Positions 16,069 to 28,774 of a DNA stretch of 64,000 bases are shown piece after piece. The position numbers were made by a program, and so were the translations under genes. The DNA is from [Clostridium] citroniae WAL-17108 (GTDB lineage: Bacteria; Bacillota; Clostridia; Lachnospirales; Lachnospiraceae), in the NCBI RefSeq assembly GCF_000233455.1, contig NZ_JH376421.1, forward strand, positions 1 through 64,000, given 5' to 3'. The notes under the pieces were generated by a model that was given only the letters and a program-made list of their open reading frames with translations, was not told the DNA's origin and made no database searches. Each line of letters opens with the position of its first letter. The first letter of the stretch is position 1.

Positions 16069-16349
16069 TCTGATTCCTCCCATCTGGTTGAACGTACGCT
16101 CGTCCCCTCCCCGTCCCCATCTCTCCAGAAGATCTGATGAGCGGAAGAGTCCGGGAGTACACTTGACAAAAGAGTCCGGCATGCCGGGCTCTCCCACAGT
16201 TAACGAATAATCCCAGGACGAGGCATATCTGCCACTTCCTGGGATTAACTCTAACATAATTATTATCTTCTGTCCACCCGGGCCGGAGGGCATTTCCATA
16301 AAAGTTTCATAAACCGATCACACAGATGGTCCGGCCGCCCCATCCGGTC

Positions 16350-17033
16350 TTACACCTCATCCACCACAGGAACCACTTCCCTCTCGCTGTAGTGGTGGGC
16401 TTCTTCAAGCATCATATCCTTAACCTTCATAAGCCTTGTCTGGGAACTGCGCTCATTTTCATCCAGCTTCATTGTGATATAGCGGATGTTCTGCTGGGTC
16501 TCGGGAATCATTACATGTTCCAGAGCATTTACACGGCGGCGGGTCTTCTCGATCTCCGCTGCCATGAGCTGGCAGGATTTCTCACACTCAGCCAGGCGCA
16601 GCATATCCGGCAAAAGATCTGCCAGGCTCTTTACCGCATCATCCAGATCACTGGAGGTAAAGGCAAATCCATAGGAGTAGATGTCATTGGGGTCTGACGT
16701 CCTGGTCTTATATTTAAACACCGGGATCTCCACACTCATGACGTTCCTTGTCTCAGATTCCAGATAAACCTCCTGCTTGGGGGCCATTAGGGCCACATTC
16801 AGGGCTTCATCCGTCATACCGGAGCGGGCCAGCACAAAATTCTGGTTGGCCGCAGCGATCCCTGCCTCCACCTTTTCACGAAGAGCTTTGTTCTCACGCA
16901 CCAGGTCCAGGAACTGACGCATCAATTCATCCCGCTTATCCTTTAAGAGCTTATGTCCCCTGATGGCTGTGGCCAGCTTTTTCTTGAGACGGGTAAGCTC
17001 CATACGGGTGGGATTCACATGTTTTGCACCCAT
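16350..17033 (-). CDS. atpD: V-type ATP synthase subunit D
   Basis: 227 residues, mostly long helices (coiled coil), starting with the diagnostic NPTRMELTRLKKKLATAIRGHKLLKDKR segment split over the N-terminal helix. It forms the central rotor shaft in the A3B3 head. Last gene of the nine-gene operon; 29 bp after subunit B. The C-terminal tail is acidic and tyrosine-containing, as is usual. Confidence 0.93.
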   Translation of the reverse strand: MGAKHVNPTRMELTRLKKKLATAIRGHKLLKDKRDELMRQFLDLVRENKALREKVEAGIAAANQNFVLARSGMTDEALNVALMAPKQEVYLESETRNVMSVEIPVFKYKTRTSDPNDIYSYGFAFTSSDLDDAVKSLADLLPDMLRLAECEKSCQLMAAEIEKTRRRVNALEHVMIPETQQNIRYITMKLDENERSSQTRLMKVKDMMLEEAHHYSEREVVPVVDEV

Positions 17034-17062
17034 GTTATGTCAACTTCCTTTCTGACTGCTGG

Positions 17063-18436
17063 TTATTTTGCATCATAGTAAAGGTCAAGGAATTTGTCCT
17101 TAATACGTTTCAGCTCGCTCCTTGGAAGGATGCGCAGCAGCTTCCAGCCGATCTCCATGGTCTCTTCGATCTCACGGTCCGCATAGTAGCCCTGGGATAC
17201 ATACTCCTTCTCAAACTCATCTGCAAACTTGGCGTACAGCTTATCCATATCAGTCAGAGCCGCCTCGCCCAGGATTACCATCAGTTCCTTGGCATCCTTA
17301 CCACGGGCATAGGCTGCAAACAGCTGGTTCATAACATCGGCATGGTCTGCCCTTGTCTTGCCCTCGCCGATACCCTTATCCTTCAGACGGGACAGGGACG
17401 GAAGCACATCGATGGGCGGTGTCACGTTCTTGCGGTACAGTTCACGGCTAAGGATGATCTGGCCCTCGGTGATATAACCTGTAAGGTCAGGGATCGGGTG
17501 GGTCTTGTCATCCTCAGGCATGGTCAGGATCGGGATCATGGTGATGGAACCGGTCTTGCCCTTCTGGCGTCCTGCTCTCTCATAAAGGGAAGCCAGGTCG
17601 GTATACATATATCCGGGATAACCGCGGCGTCCGGGAACTTCCTTACGGGCTGCGGAGATCTCACGGAGTGAGTCTGCGTAGTTTGTAATATCGGTGAGAA
17701 TGACAAGCACGTGCATGTTCTTCTCAAATGCCAGGTACTCTGCAGCTGTCAGGGCCATACGCGGTGTTGCGATACGCTCTACGGCAGGGTCATTGGCCAG
17801 GTTGATGAACATGACGCTTCGGTCAATCGCACCTGTCTCACGGAAGCTCTCCATGAAGAAGTTTGCCTCCTCAAAGGTGATGCCCATGGCGGCGAACACA
17901 ACGGCAAATGGCTCATCAGTGCCGCGCACCTTTGCCTGACGTGCGATCTGAGCCGCCAGGTTGGCATGGGGAAGACCGGATGCAGAGAAAATGGGCAGTT
18001 TCTGTCCACGTACCAGGGTGTTCAGCCCATCGATGGCGGAAACGCCGGTCTGGATAAACTCCTCAGGATAGCTTCTGGCTGCCGGGTTCATGGGCAGGCC
18101 GTTGATATCCATACGCTTTTCGGGCAGGATGTCGGGACCGCCGTCAATGGGCTTGCCCATGCCGTCAAACATACGGCTTAACATATCCTCGGACACACCC
18201 AGCTCCATGGTACGTCCTAAGAAACGCACCTTACTTGAATCCAGGTTGATACCCGTGGCTGCCTCATACAGCTGTACCATGGCATTGCCGCCATCGATCT
18301 CCAGAACCTTGCAGCGGCGTCTTTCGCCGTTAGCCAGTTCGATCTCTCCCATCTCATCGTAGGTTACTCCCTGTACGCCGCGGACCAGCATAATAGGACC
18401 TGCTACCTCTTCTATTGTTCTATATTCCTTGGGCAT
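17063..18436 (-). CDS. atpB: V-type ATP synthase subunit B
   Basis: 457 residues, normal length. It is the non-catalytic nucleotide-binding-fold subunit of the A3B3 hexamer: it has the barrel, the [12 protein letters not shown] segment in place of a P-loop and the conserved arginine-rich C-terminal part. The ATG overlaps the stop of subunit A by one base (TAATG), so the 1:1 stoichiometry is probably aided by translational coupling. AAAGGAGG lies inside the end of atpA. Confidence 0.95.
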   Translation of the reverse strand: MPKEYRTIEEVAGPIMLVRGVQGVTYDEMGEIELANGERRRCKVLEIDGGNAMVQLYEAATGINLDSSKVRFLGRTMELGVSEDMLSRMFDGMGKPIDGGPDILPEKRMDINGLPMNPAARSYPEEFIQTGVSAIDGLNTLVRGQKLPIFSASGLPHANLAAQIARQAKVRGTDEPFAVVFAAMGITFEEANFFMESFRETGAIDRSVMFINLANDPAVERIATPRMALTAAEYLAFEKNMHVLVILTDITNYADSLREISAARKEVPGRRGYPGYMYTDLASLYERAGRQKGKTGSITMIPILTMPEDDKTHPIPDLTGYITEGQIILSRELYRKNVTPPIDVLPSLSRLKDKGIGEGKTRADHADVMNQLFAAYARGKDAKELMVILGEAALTDMDKLYAKFADEFEKEYVSQGYYADREIEETMEIGWKLLRILPRSELKRIKDKFLDLYYDAK

Positions 18437-20211
18437 TAGAAGTCCTCCTTTCTGCTCAGCTCATCGTTGATCTCATTCTCCAGGGTCTTGATGACATCTG
18501 CGTAAACCTTATCCAGATCCGGTTCCTCGGTGTATTTGAAACGGCCGATCGCCTCACGGACAGGAAGGCTTACCAGGCGCTCGATATTCACGCCCTTGCC
18601 CAGAGCATCCTGAGACTGGTCATAATAAGCCATCATCAGCTTCATCATCATATGCTGCTTCTTTAAGGATGTAAATGTATCAATCTCATGGAAGGCATTC
18701 TGATGCAGGAAGTCCTCACGGATGGAACGGGCTGCTTCCAGTTTCAGACGGTCCGGGGCGGACAGTGCGTCCATACCAACCAGCTGCACGATCTCGTTCA
18801 ATTCCGACTCCTCCTGGAGCAGACGCATCAGACGTGAGCGCAGTTCGGTCCAGTCGCTCTCCACCTCTGCATTAAACCATTTTTCCATGGTGTCCACATA
18901 CAGGGAGTAGCTGGTAAGCCAGTTAATGGCCGGGAAATGTCTCTTGTATGCCAGGTCGGCATCCAGGGACCAGAATACTTTTACAATACGCAGGGTTGCC
19001 TGAGTAACAGGCTCGGAAATATCGCCGCCTGCAGGGGATACGGCACCGATTACGGAAAGGGCGCCTTCTCTGTTGTCACTGCCCAGGGAGATCACCCGGC
19101 CGGCACGCTCGTAGAACTGCGCCAGACGTGAACCCAGGTATGCAGGGTAACCTTCCTCACCGGGCATTTCCTCCAGACGTCCTGACATCTCACGGAGAGC
19201 CTCGGCCCAACGTGATGTGGAGTCTGCCATCAGGGCCACGGAATAGCCCATGTCACGGAAATACTCGGCAATGGTGATACCTGTATAAATAGATGCCTCA
19301 CGTGCCGCAACGGGCATATCCGAGGTATTTGCGATCAGAACGGTACGCTCCATCAGAGACTTTCCGGTCTTTGGATCCTTCAGCTCCGGGAACTCGTTCA
19401 GAACATCGGTCATCTCGTTGCCGCGCTCGCCGCAGCCGATATAGACCACGATGTCAGCGTCAGCCCACTTAGCCAGCTGATGCTGAACCACTGTCTTACC
19501 TGAACCGAATGGTCCGGGAACAGCCGCAACACCGCCCTTGGCAATGGGGAAAAGGCAGTCGATAACCCTCTGCCCTGTTACAAGAGGCATATCAGGAGAC
19601 AGCTTTCTCTGGTAAGGACGGCCCTTACGTACAGGCCACTTCTGCATCAGGGTCACCGGATGCTCCTGTCCCTTTTCATCAGTCACAACCGCCACCGTGT
19701 CGGTTACGGTGAACTCGCCGCCGCTTATATAGGTCAGAGTTCCCTGGATCCCCACAGGGATCATGATCTTCTGCACCACTACATCGGTTTCCTGTACCGT
19801 ACCGATGATATCGCCGCCGCCCACCTTGTCACCCTGGGCCACGGTTGGCTCAAAGGTCCATTTTTTCTCGCGCTTCAGGGAAGGTACCTCGACACCGCGG
19901 TTCAGCAGGTTTCCCCCTGTCTTTTCCATAATGGCGTCCAGAGGACGCTGGATACCGTCATATATACTTCCGATCAGGCCAGGCCCAAGCTCCACGCTCA
20001 TGGGCACGCCTGTGGATTCCACCGGCTCACCAGGTCCAAGTCCGGAGGTTTCTTCGTAAACCTGAACGGAAGCCTTATCGCCATGAATCTCTATGATTTC
20101 ACCAATCAAACGCTGGTCGCTAACGCGAACAACATCGAACATGTTGGCGTCGCGCATGCCCTCTGCAATAACCAGAGGACCGGCTACTTTTTTAATTACG
20201 CCTTTGCTCAT
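18436..20211 (-). CDS. atpA: V-type ATP synthase catalytic subunit A
   Basis: 591 residues. It has the P-loop GPFGSGKT, the V/A-type non-homologous insertion region (about 110-200) that distinguishes it from F-type beta subunits, and the [11 protein letters not shown] motif carrying the catalytic glutamate. It hydrolyses or makes ATP, driving or driven by ion flow through the membrane part. GAGGAGG precedes the ATG. Confidence 0.96.
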   Translation of the reverse strand: MSKGVIKKVAGPLVIAEGMRDANMFDVVRVSDQRLIGEIIEIHGDKASVQVYEETSGLGPGEPVESTGVPMSVELGPGLIGSIYDGIQRPLDAIMEKTGGNLLNRGVEVPSLKREKKWTFEPTVAQGDKVGGGDIIGTVQETDVVVQKIMIPVGIQGTLTYISGGEFTVTDTVAVVTDEKGQEHPVTLMQKWPVRKGRPYQRKLSPDMPLVTGQRVIDCLFPIAKGGVAAVPGPFGSGKTVVQHQLAKWADADIVVYIGCGERGNEMTDVLNEFPELKDPKTGKSLMERTVLIANTSDMPVAAREASIYTGITIAEYFRDMGYSVALMADSTSRWAEALREMSGRLEEMPGEEGYPAYLGSRLAQFYERAGRVISLGSDNREGALSVIGAVSPAGGDISEPVTQATLRIVKVFWSLDADLAYKRHFPAINWLTSYSLYVDTMEKWFNAEVESDWTELRSRLMRLLQEESELNEIVQLVGMDALSAPDRLKLEAARSIREDFLHQNAFHEIDTFTSLKKQHMMMKLMMAYYDQSQDALGKGVNIERLVSLPVREAIGRFKYTEEPDLDKVYADVIKTLENEINDELSRKEDF

Positions 20212-20235
20212 CTTTTACCTCCTCAGTTATGAGCA

Positions 20236-20556
20236 CTACTGCCCATTAAATATAATGTCAGAGCCAACTGCCTGCTCCACTGACTTTTTAACTGCCATGA
20301 TCCCCTTGCCCGTATTGCCGGACACGCCGGGAATCAGTATAATGGCCGGAAGGTCAGCTTCACGGAAGCGGTCAATCTCCGGTTCAACCTGGGCTGCCAG
20401 GGCTTCTGTGATGTAGATCACCGCATATCCGCTCTCTGCCAGATCCCTTATCTTCTTTCCTGCCTCCACCGGGTCTGTGAGGGGAAATGGTTCCAGACCC
20501 AGAGCGGCGAATCCGTAGATACTGTCACGGTCGCCCATTACTGCAATCTTATACAT
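20236..20556 (-). CDS. atpF: V-type ATP synthase subunit F
   Basis: 106 residues, a small Rossmann-like protein (MYKIAVMGDRDSIYGFAALG opening) that binds the rotor shaft subunit D. The start overlaps the 3' end of subunit C by 8 nt. Length and order match the family. Confidence 0.92.
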   Translation of the reverse strand: MYKIAVMGDRDSIYGFAALGLEPFPLTDPVEAGKKIRDLAESGYAVIYITEALAAQVEPEIDRFREADLPAIILIPGVSGNTGKGIMAVKKSVEQAVGSDIIFNGQ

Positions 20557-21517
20557 ACATCTCCCTTACCCTTTCCCGGATGGACTCTTCGGGAAGGTGG
20601 TTGAGTTTCCCGGAAAGTACGATCCGAACTGATTTTATTTCGTTCTCTCGTGCCAGAATATAAGCTGCCAGCGGTCCAAGTCCGAATGGGCTGTACTGCT
20701 GCGGCTTAATCTTACGGATCATCAGATTGTCGCACCACCGTTCAAAAGCTGAAGGTGAGCGGCGCAACTCCTCTACCGCATCTGCATAGGTGGTGGATTC
20801 CAGGTAAATGCCGATGGCATCCACTCCCTCTATGGCCGCCTGGGTCAGGCGGACCGTGTCCAAGGTATCACAAGGCGCCAGCGCCTGTTCCAAAAATGCC
20901 CTGTCCTTACCGGTACGGGATGCCCGCACCGCTGTCTTTATATCTGCTGCCGCAACTGTCAGCTCCGCATAAAGCTTTAAGAACTCATTGCCTGAGGATT
21001 TACCGGCATGGTAAATAGCTTCCAGCGCCGCCCTGTCAATGATGATATCGCAGAGCTGGCCGTCCTGTGTGTGCAGAAGAGCCTTGTAGGCTTCCTCCGC
21101 AGGCACTCTCATGGGCTCCGGAAGATTCTGGAATTCTCTGTTCTCAATTGCATCGTGTATCAGCTTTACATCCACGGTTCCCTGGTCAATGTAGATCCCG
21201 GGGTACTCATGGCCCATGCGGACCTCCTTGATGGCTGCCTTCAGATTATGGTAATCGTTGGCGTACAGGAACACATCAAATACGGACATGTCCTCCACCA
21301 GCTCTGAAATCAGCCCCCAGGTCTTCCTCCGCTCAGCGGCCAGGATGGCTTCAGCATCCTTGGTGCTGTCGTCTCCCCAGCCCTTTTCAGTGAGAAGCTG
21401 GATACACTCATCATAGCTTTTTGCAGCTGTCAGCTGCTCTAAAAATGCACCGGATAGCAGGGACAATTCTTTGGAACGGATACGGGCTACTGCATAAACA
21501 TATTGTTTGTCTGCCAT
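20549..21517 (-). CDS. atpC: V-type ATP synthase subunit C
   Basis: 322 residues, all-helical funnel protein that couples the rotor shaft to the membrane ring (equivalent of eukaryotic subunit d). The YVYAVARIRSKE opening and the three-fold helical layout fit. CGGAGG lies upstream of the ATG; it overlaps subunit F. Confidence 0.92.
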   Translation of the reverse strand: MADKQYVYAVARIRSKELSLLSGAFLEQLTAAKSYDECIQLLTEKGWGDDSTKDAEAILAAERRKTWGLISELVEDMSVFDVFLYANDYHNLKAAIKEVRMGHEYPGIYIDQGTVDVKLIHDAIENREFQNLPEPMRVPAEEAYKALLHTQDGQLCDIIIDRAALEAIYHAGKSSGNEFLKLYAELTVAAADIKTAVRASRTGKDRAFLEQALAPCDTLDTVRLTQAAIEGVDAIGIYLESTTYADAVEELRRSPSAFERWCDNLMIRKIKPQQYSPFGLGPLAAYILARENEIKSVRIVLSGKLNHLPEESIRERVREMYV

Positions 21518-21534
21518 TTAAAATGTTCCTCCGT

Positions 21535-22128
21535 TCATGAAAAAAGAATTTCCTGCACCTTATCCTGTAATGTCTCATGGGCTGAATCAAAGAGCGCATC
21601 AATGGAACAGTTCTCCTCAATCCCTCCATAAGTAAGCACAAATCCTCCGTCAATATCCCTTGTGGCATTGGAAATGCGCAGCGCTGCGCCCTTGTCAGTC
21701 AGGGCCGCATTCAGTTTATCCTCAAATCCCTGGGGCATCCGGGCCAAATCCTTATCTGATAACAGAAGTTCGCCCTTGCCCGCCTGGGCGGATTTTACCG
21801 CCAGCTTCAGAATCATCTCAAAATAGGCATCCGTGTCCATATCCTTAAGCTCGGCTTTGGCCCTGGCAATGGTCTCGCCAATGAGTCTCTGCTTCTCGGC
21901 CAGGATACTTCCCCTCTTCCTAAGATCAGCGGCTGACTGCCCCCTTTCCAGGATGTTGGCAACGGACTGGCGTGAACGCCTGTCAATATCGGCGCACTCC
22001 CGCTCCGCTTCCTTACGGGCTGCTGCCAGGATCTGATCCGCCTCGCTGCGGGCTGCCGCTATGGTACGTGCCGCCGCTTCCTGGGACTCCTCTTTAATCT
22101 GGCTGATGATCTTATCTAATCCCGCCAT
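21535..22128 (-). CDS. atpE: V-type ATP synthase subunit E
   Basis: 197 residues. A long N-terminal charged helix (about 1-105) that would form the peripheral stalk with the G/H-type subunit precedes a C-terminal globular head that binds the A3B3 hexamer (GGFVLTYGGIEENCSID region). GGAGAAC precedes the ATG. Confidence 0.9.
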   Translation of the reverse strand: MAGLDKIISQIKEESQEAAARTIAAARSEADQILAAARKEAERECADIDRRSRQSVANILERGQSAADLRKRGSILAEKQRLIGETIARAKAELKDMDTDAYFEMILKLAVKSAQAGKGELLLSDKDLARMPQGFEDKLNAALTDKGAALRISNATRDIDGGFVLTYGGIEENCSIDALFDSAHETLQDKVQEILFS

Positions 22129-22173
22129 GCGATGTTCTCCTTTCCTGATGTCTCCTGATATTTGGCCTGCCGA

Positions 22174-24674
<2,501 letters not shown>

Positions 24675-24728
24675 CCTTAAGCGCCTCCCTTCCTGACCTT
24701 TCCGCGATTGTTTGATCGTGGACGTTCC

Positions 24729-25037
24729 TTACAGCAGTTCCGATAAAATGACCTTGACTGCCTGCTGTTGTTTCTCGGCTACGGCACTGCGCAGGGCTTC
24801 CAGTTCTTTTACTTCCTCTGCACCTGCTGCGTGCATCATCTGCTCACCCTGAGCCTTTGCGTCTTCTTCGGCCCGCACTGCAGCTTCTCTGGCAGCGCTT
24901 GTCATGTCTGCCTTTAACTGCACACCCTGGGCCTTTGCCTCCGCCACAATTGCTTCCGCCTGTTTTACTGCATCTTTTTCCGCTGACTCGGCAGCTGCCT
25001 CTGCCTGGCGAATTGCATCAATTGTCTCCTGGGCCAA
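24729..25037 (-). CDS. V-type ATP synthase peripheral-stalk subunit (G/H type)
   Basis: 102 residues, one continuous Ala/Glu/Lys/Gln-rich coiled coil. This is what is expected of the small stalk partner of subunit E. The ATP synthase operon would otherwise lack one, and it is the first gene. Start: a TTG at 25037 with AAGGGGGA 6 nt upstream gives AQETIDAIRQ; a GTG at 25070 would add 11 residues but has no ribosome site. Sequence conservation in this subunit is low, so the name rests on position and architecture. Confidence 0.75.
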   Translation of the reverse strand: MAQETIDAIRQAEAAAESAEKDAVKQAEAIVAEAKAQGVQLKADMTSAAREAAVRAEEDAKAQGEQMMHAAGAEEVKELEALRSAVAEKQQQAVKVILSELL

Positions 25038-25483
25038 TCCAAATCCCCCTTTCTTTCCCGGACATCCCACAGGACATCTGCGTGGAGTATGTACCTAGTT
25101 TACGCAGATAAGCCCGCAGGAATACTATGGCAAATACTTTTCTACTGCAAAATGACAAGTTATCTAGTATTTGTCCATATCTTTCCTATTATTTTTGTAC
25201 AATATGAATAGATTATAACCCATGACTAAAAATTTAGCAATCCACTTTCTAACTTTTTCATCAAAAAGTTTTAGTAATTCTAAAAATTTTTGTATATCAT
25301 ACAAAAACTTCTATAAATCTACTCATATCGGGATTGTTATAATAATAACAATCTTCTGTATCAAAATAGGCTGCAGAGCCAAGGTGCAATCTCCTCCCCC
25401 TTTGCTGCAGCCACATTTGTTTTTATGATACCATCATTTTTCAATTTTGAAAACAGTAATTTTTTAACATTTTTTTAACAGGT

Positions 25484-25579
25484 CTAGGGCTGCCAGTGAA
25501 AAAAGGCGTAGGATGTCACAAATGAACCGACTCCCATCATAGCGATCCCCAATGCTGCTGTTATTTTATACTTTCTCAT
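25484..25579 (-). CDS. Possible 31-residue small membrane protein
   Basis: ATG at 25579 preceded by AGGAGG with 5-nt spacing; product is one hydrophobic segment (ITAALGIAMMGVGSFV) with a basic N-terminus (MRKYK). It lies downstream of the RND operon terminator on the same strand. Not recognised. The strong ribosome site is the only positive evidence beyond the membrane-like composition. Confidence 0.4.
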   Translation of the reverse strand: MRKYKITAALGIAMMGVGSFVTSYAFFHWQP

Positions 25580-25666
25580 AAGCACCTCCTGAATTTACCG
25601 CTTTTACCGGCCATACTTTCATTAATATGGTATAGATCATCACCGAGGCAATGATTCCAACGCTGC

Positions 25667-25707
25667 AAAAAAAGACATGAGCTGATCCTCCAGCCCATGT
25701 CTTTTTT
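25667..25707 (-). terminator. Terminator of the RND efflux operon
   Basis: Perfect 12-bp stem (25668-25679 with 25696-25707) flanked by A and T runs, 6 bp after the pump gene stop. The runs on both sides would let it work in both directions. Confidence 0.85.
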
Positions 25708-25712
25708 ATTAA

Positions 25713-28700
25713 TTAATCTGAAATAATCACACGCTTCTTTCCGCCTCCGTTCATGAGACTGTAATATGCAGGAAGCATAAGCAGTGACAGAATGGTGGAC
25801 GCGGTCAGACCGCCGATATTAACAAGTGCAAGGCCCTGGGTGGTGCTTCCGCTGTCTCCAAGGGCCATAGCCATTGGAACCATGGAAACAACCGTGGTCA
25901 GGGTGGTCATGAGGATCGGCCTTAAACGGGTGGCGCCCGCCTCGATCAGGGCAGTATTCAGATCCATATCCCGCCGGTATTGGTTTACGGTATCCACATA
26001 GAGGATACCATTGTTGACAACCGTACCAACCAGCATAAGGAAGCCCAACAGGGACGTCATACTGATGGCGCTGTCCGCGATCCACAAAAGCCCGAAGGCA
26101 CCTATAAGGCAGAAGGGGATGGTGGTCATAACCATGATGGAGAACTTGGGTGACTCAAACTGCGCTGCCATGACCACAAATACCAGGAAGATCGCCAGTG
26201 CAATGGCCTGGAACAGGGCGGCGAACTCGGTTGCCATGGACTCCTCCTGGGAGTTCTGGGCAATACTTACGGTTCCGCTCACATTGGGCATCACCACATC
26301 TGTCAGAAGCTGTCCTTTTGTCTCCTTGGTTGAATTCTCCGTATAAATACCGCTGATGGTCACACGGTACTGTTTATCCTGTCTGGTGATGGATGCCGGG
26401 CTGTCCGCAAAGCGGATATCAGCCACATCCGTCAGTGCCACAGATTTGCCTGAGGATGTCTGCAGAGTGATGCTCTCCACCTGATCCAGGGTCTTATAAC
26501 GGTCCTTTGGATACTCCACCTTTACATCCACATCATCACCATTGATATTCATGGTGGTAGGGGTCACGCCGCTGAGCATATTGTTAAGGGTCCCGCCGAT
26601 CTGCGCCGGAGTCAGCCCCGCTGCCCTGGCTTTGATGGGGTTTACAGTAACCTTGACAACTGACGCTGCATTTTCCAGGGATGAGTGCACTTTTGTCAGT
26701 TCAGGCCTGTCGCTGAGCTGGGCGGCGATCTTATCGCTGACTGCCTTTAAATCATCATAATTGGTACTCTGGAGCTCTACCGTATAATCATTGTCAGAAC
26801 CCATCATGGCGCTCACCTGCGAGTAAGCCTCCACTGTTATATTGGTATCCGGTATCCCTGCCAGCTGCTGCTTCCAGAGTTTTACCACCTCATCCGTTTC
26901 CATATGTCTGTTTTTTTTCAGATAAACAGAAATATTGGGGTCGGAACTCATGCTCAGTCCGGAGCTTCCCGCCATGGTGAAATAGGATTCCACATCAGGA
27001 TGCTGGGATACGATCCCTTCGATCTCTTTCATGATCTGGTCTATCTTAGCAATCTTCATACCGGGTTTTACTTCCGCGGTTATGGTGATCTGACCCTGGT
27101 CGTCCTCTGCCATAAGCTCTGTATCCAGGTTCTTGGCAAGAAGGAATGAGAATGCCAGCAGCAGTACGGACGCCAGCATAATGAGGCCGCGCTTCTTTAA
27201 TATCTTTTTCATGATATTCCTGTAAGCTGCCTGCATTTTTTCCACAGGCCTTGAGAATGGCGCTGAACTTCTCTCAATGGGTTTATAGATCATGTAGCAC
27301 AGCGGAACCACCGTGATAGCTGATATAAGGGAAGCCGTCATACAGAACACAATGGTAAAGCCCAGAGGCCGGAACATCATGCCTGTCATTCCTCCAAGCA
27401 TAGCCAATGGAAGGAATACCACGCAGGTGGTCAGTGTGGAACCGATAACCGACTGATACACAACCCCGGTTCCTGTTAAGGCAGCCTTGGAATATTCCTT
27501 AAAGCCAGTGTCGTCCGTGGCCCTGAAACAGCTCTCCAGCACAACCGTGGAGTTATCCACCATCATACCAACACCCAGCACCAGGGCGCTTAGGGTGATA
27601 ACGTTCAGGCTAAAGCCCATAAGCTGCATCAATATTAGGGACGCCAGAATAGACACAGGTATGGAACTTCCTACGATCAGCGAAGCCTTCAGATCCCCGA
27701 AGAACAACCAGATAATGACCATGGATATAATGATGGCCAGGATCATGGTTTCAATAACGGAACTCAGTGATGACATGATGGAATCCTTATCATCATTGAC
27801 TACCGTAATCTGGAGATTTGGATCCAGCTTGGTGACCTGCTCCACTACCTTGCTCACATCTTTGGATACGGTAAGGGTGGCTGCGTCCTGCTGCTTGCTG
27901 ACCGTAAGTGCCACGATGTCCTCGGGCACCCCGTTCTCAGCCTTATAACGCGCAATACTTTCCATATCGTCCGCGCCCATATAGATCTCAGCCACATCCC
28001 CCAGGTACACGATATTCCCGCCCGAAACAGTAAGGGGAATATCCTTCAGGCTCTCCATAGTCTCAAAGGGCTGCTCTGTGGAAACCGCCAGTTTCTGGTC
28101 TCCAACCTCGGTATCGCCCGCAGGGTATGTAAGGTCAGCGCCTGTGATGTCGCCTGCAATGGAGTTCATGGTCACCCCATACTGCTTCAGCTTTTCAGGC
28201 ATCAGCACGACCTTGATATGTTTCTGGGCGCCTCCCACAAGGGATACCTCAGCCACGGAAGACAATTTTTCAAATTCAGGAACCAGGTTATTATTTACAT
28301 AGTTATATAGGTCATCATCCTCGCCATGGCTGACTGCCATGATCACATTGGGCATGATGCTGGTATTCAGTTCCAGCATTATGGGATCATCAGCATCGTC
28401 CGGCAGTTCCGCCTTGGCAAGATCCATCTGCTTTTTCAGGTCGTCATAAGCATCATTCATATCTGTTCCATAGTCATATTTGAGCATGACGATGGACATA
28501 TTTTCCTTGGACTGGGAAGAAATGGTATCCAGACCGCTAAGGGTACTGGCCCTGTCCTCTATGGGTTTTGTAACCAGCTCATTGACATCATCAGGGCTGG
28601 CTCCGGCATAGACAGTCATAACAATCATCATGGACATGTTCATATCCGGCATTAACTCCAAAGGTGACTTCATCACCGAGGATAAACCGAACACAATCAG

Positions 28701-28760
28701 GCACAGGATTGCAAGAACCGTACTGACCGGTCTTTTTAAGACAAGTTTCGTTAAGCCCAT
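25713..28760 (-). CDS. RND-family efflux pump, inner-membrane permease
   Basis: 1015 residues. AcrB-like architecture: an N-terminal helix, a large extracytoplasmic loop (about 35-330), six helices, a second large loop (about 540-800) and the C-terminal helices. The NxxxLSALVLGVGMMVDNSTVVLE-type region in TM4 carries the acidic proton-relay residues. In Firmicutes such pumps (SwrC type) export drugs or amphiphiles without an outer-membrane channel. It follows its adaptor gene by 14 bp. Substrate unknown. Confidence 0.9.
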   Translation of the reverse strand: MGLTKLVLKRPVSTVLAILCLIVFGLSSVMKSPLELMPDMNMSMMIVMTVYAGASPDDVNELVTKPIEDRASTLSGLDTISSQSKENMSIVMLKYDYGTDMNDAYDDLKKQMDLAKAELPDDADDPIMLELNTSIMPNVIMAVSHGEDDDLYNYVNNNLVPEFEKLSSVAEVSLVGGAQKHIKVVLMPEKLKQYGVTMNSIAGDITGADLTYPAGDTEVGDQKLAVSTEQPFETMESLKDIPLTVSGGNIVYLGDVAEIYMGADDMESIARYKAENGVPEDIVALTVSKQQDAATLTVSKDVSKVVEQVTKLDPNLQITVVNDDKDSIMSSLSSVIETMILAIIISMVIIWLFFGDLKASLIVGSSIPVSILASLILMQLMGFSLNVITLSALVLGVGMMVDNSTVVLESCFRATDDTGFKEYSKAALTGTGVVYQSVIGSTLTTCVVFLPLAMLGGMTGMMFRPLGFTIVFCMTASLISAITVVPLCYMIYKPIERSSAPFSRPVEKMQAAYRNIMKKILKKRGLIMLASVLLLAFSFLLAKNLDTELMAEDDQGQITITAEVKPGMKIAKIDQIMKEIEGIVSQHPDVESYFTMAGSSGLSMSSDPNISVYLKKNRHMETDEVVKLWKQQLAGIPDTNITVEAYSQVSAMMGSDNDYTVELQSTNYDDLKAVSDKIAAQLSDRPELTKVHSSLENAASVVKVTVNPIKARAAGLTPAQIGGTLNNMLSGVTPTTMNINGDDVDVKVEYPKDRYKTLDQVESITLQTSSGKSVALTDVADIRFADSPASITRQDKQYRVTISGIYTENSTKETKGQLLTDVVMPNVSGTVSIAQNSQEESMATEFAALFQAIALAIFLVFVVMAAQFESPKFSIMVMTTIPFCLIGAFGLLWIADSAISMTSLLGFLMLVGTVVNNGILYVDTVNQYRRDMDLNTALIEAGATRLRPILMTTLTTVVSMVPMAMALGDSGSTTQGLALVNIGGLTASTILSLLMLPAYYSLMNGGGKKRVIISD

Positions 28761-28774
28761 TTTGCTGCCTCCTT

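Larger units (their letters stand above)
25038..25712. other. AT-rich intergenic region upstream of the V-ATPase operon
   Basis: Contains the 5' leader of the V-ATPase operon with an 8-bp inverted repeat (25076-25083 with 25102-25109) and a very AT-rich stretch at about 25130-25460 in which I could not single out a promoter. It also holds a short reading frame (25484-25579) and the terminator of the RND efflux operon (25667-25707). Nothing else was recognised. Confidence 0.5.
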
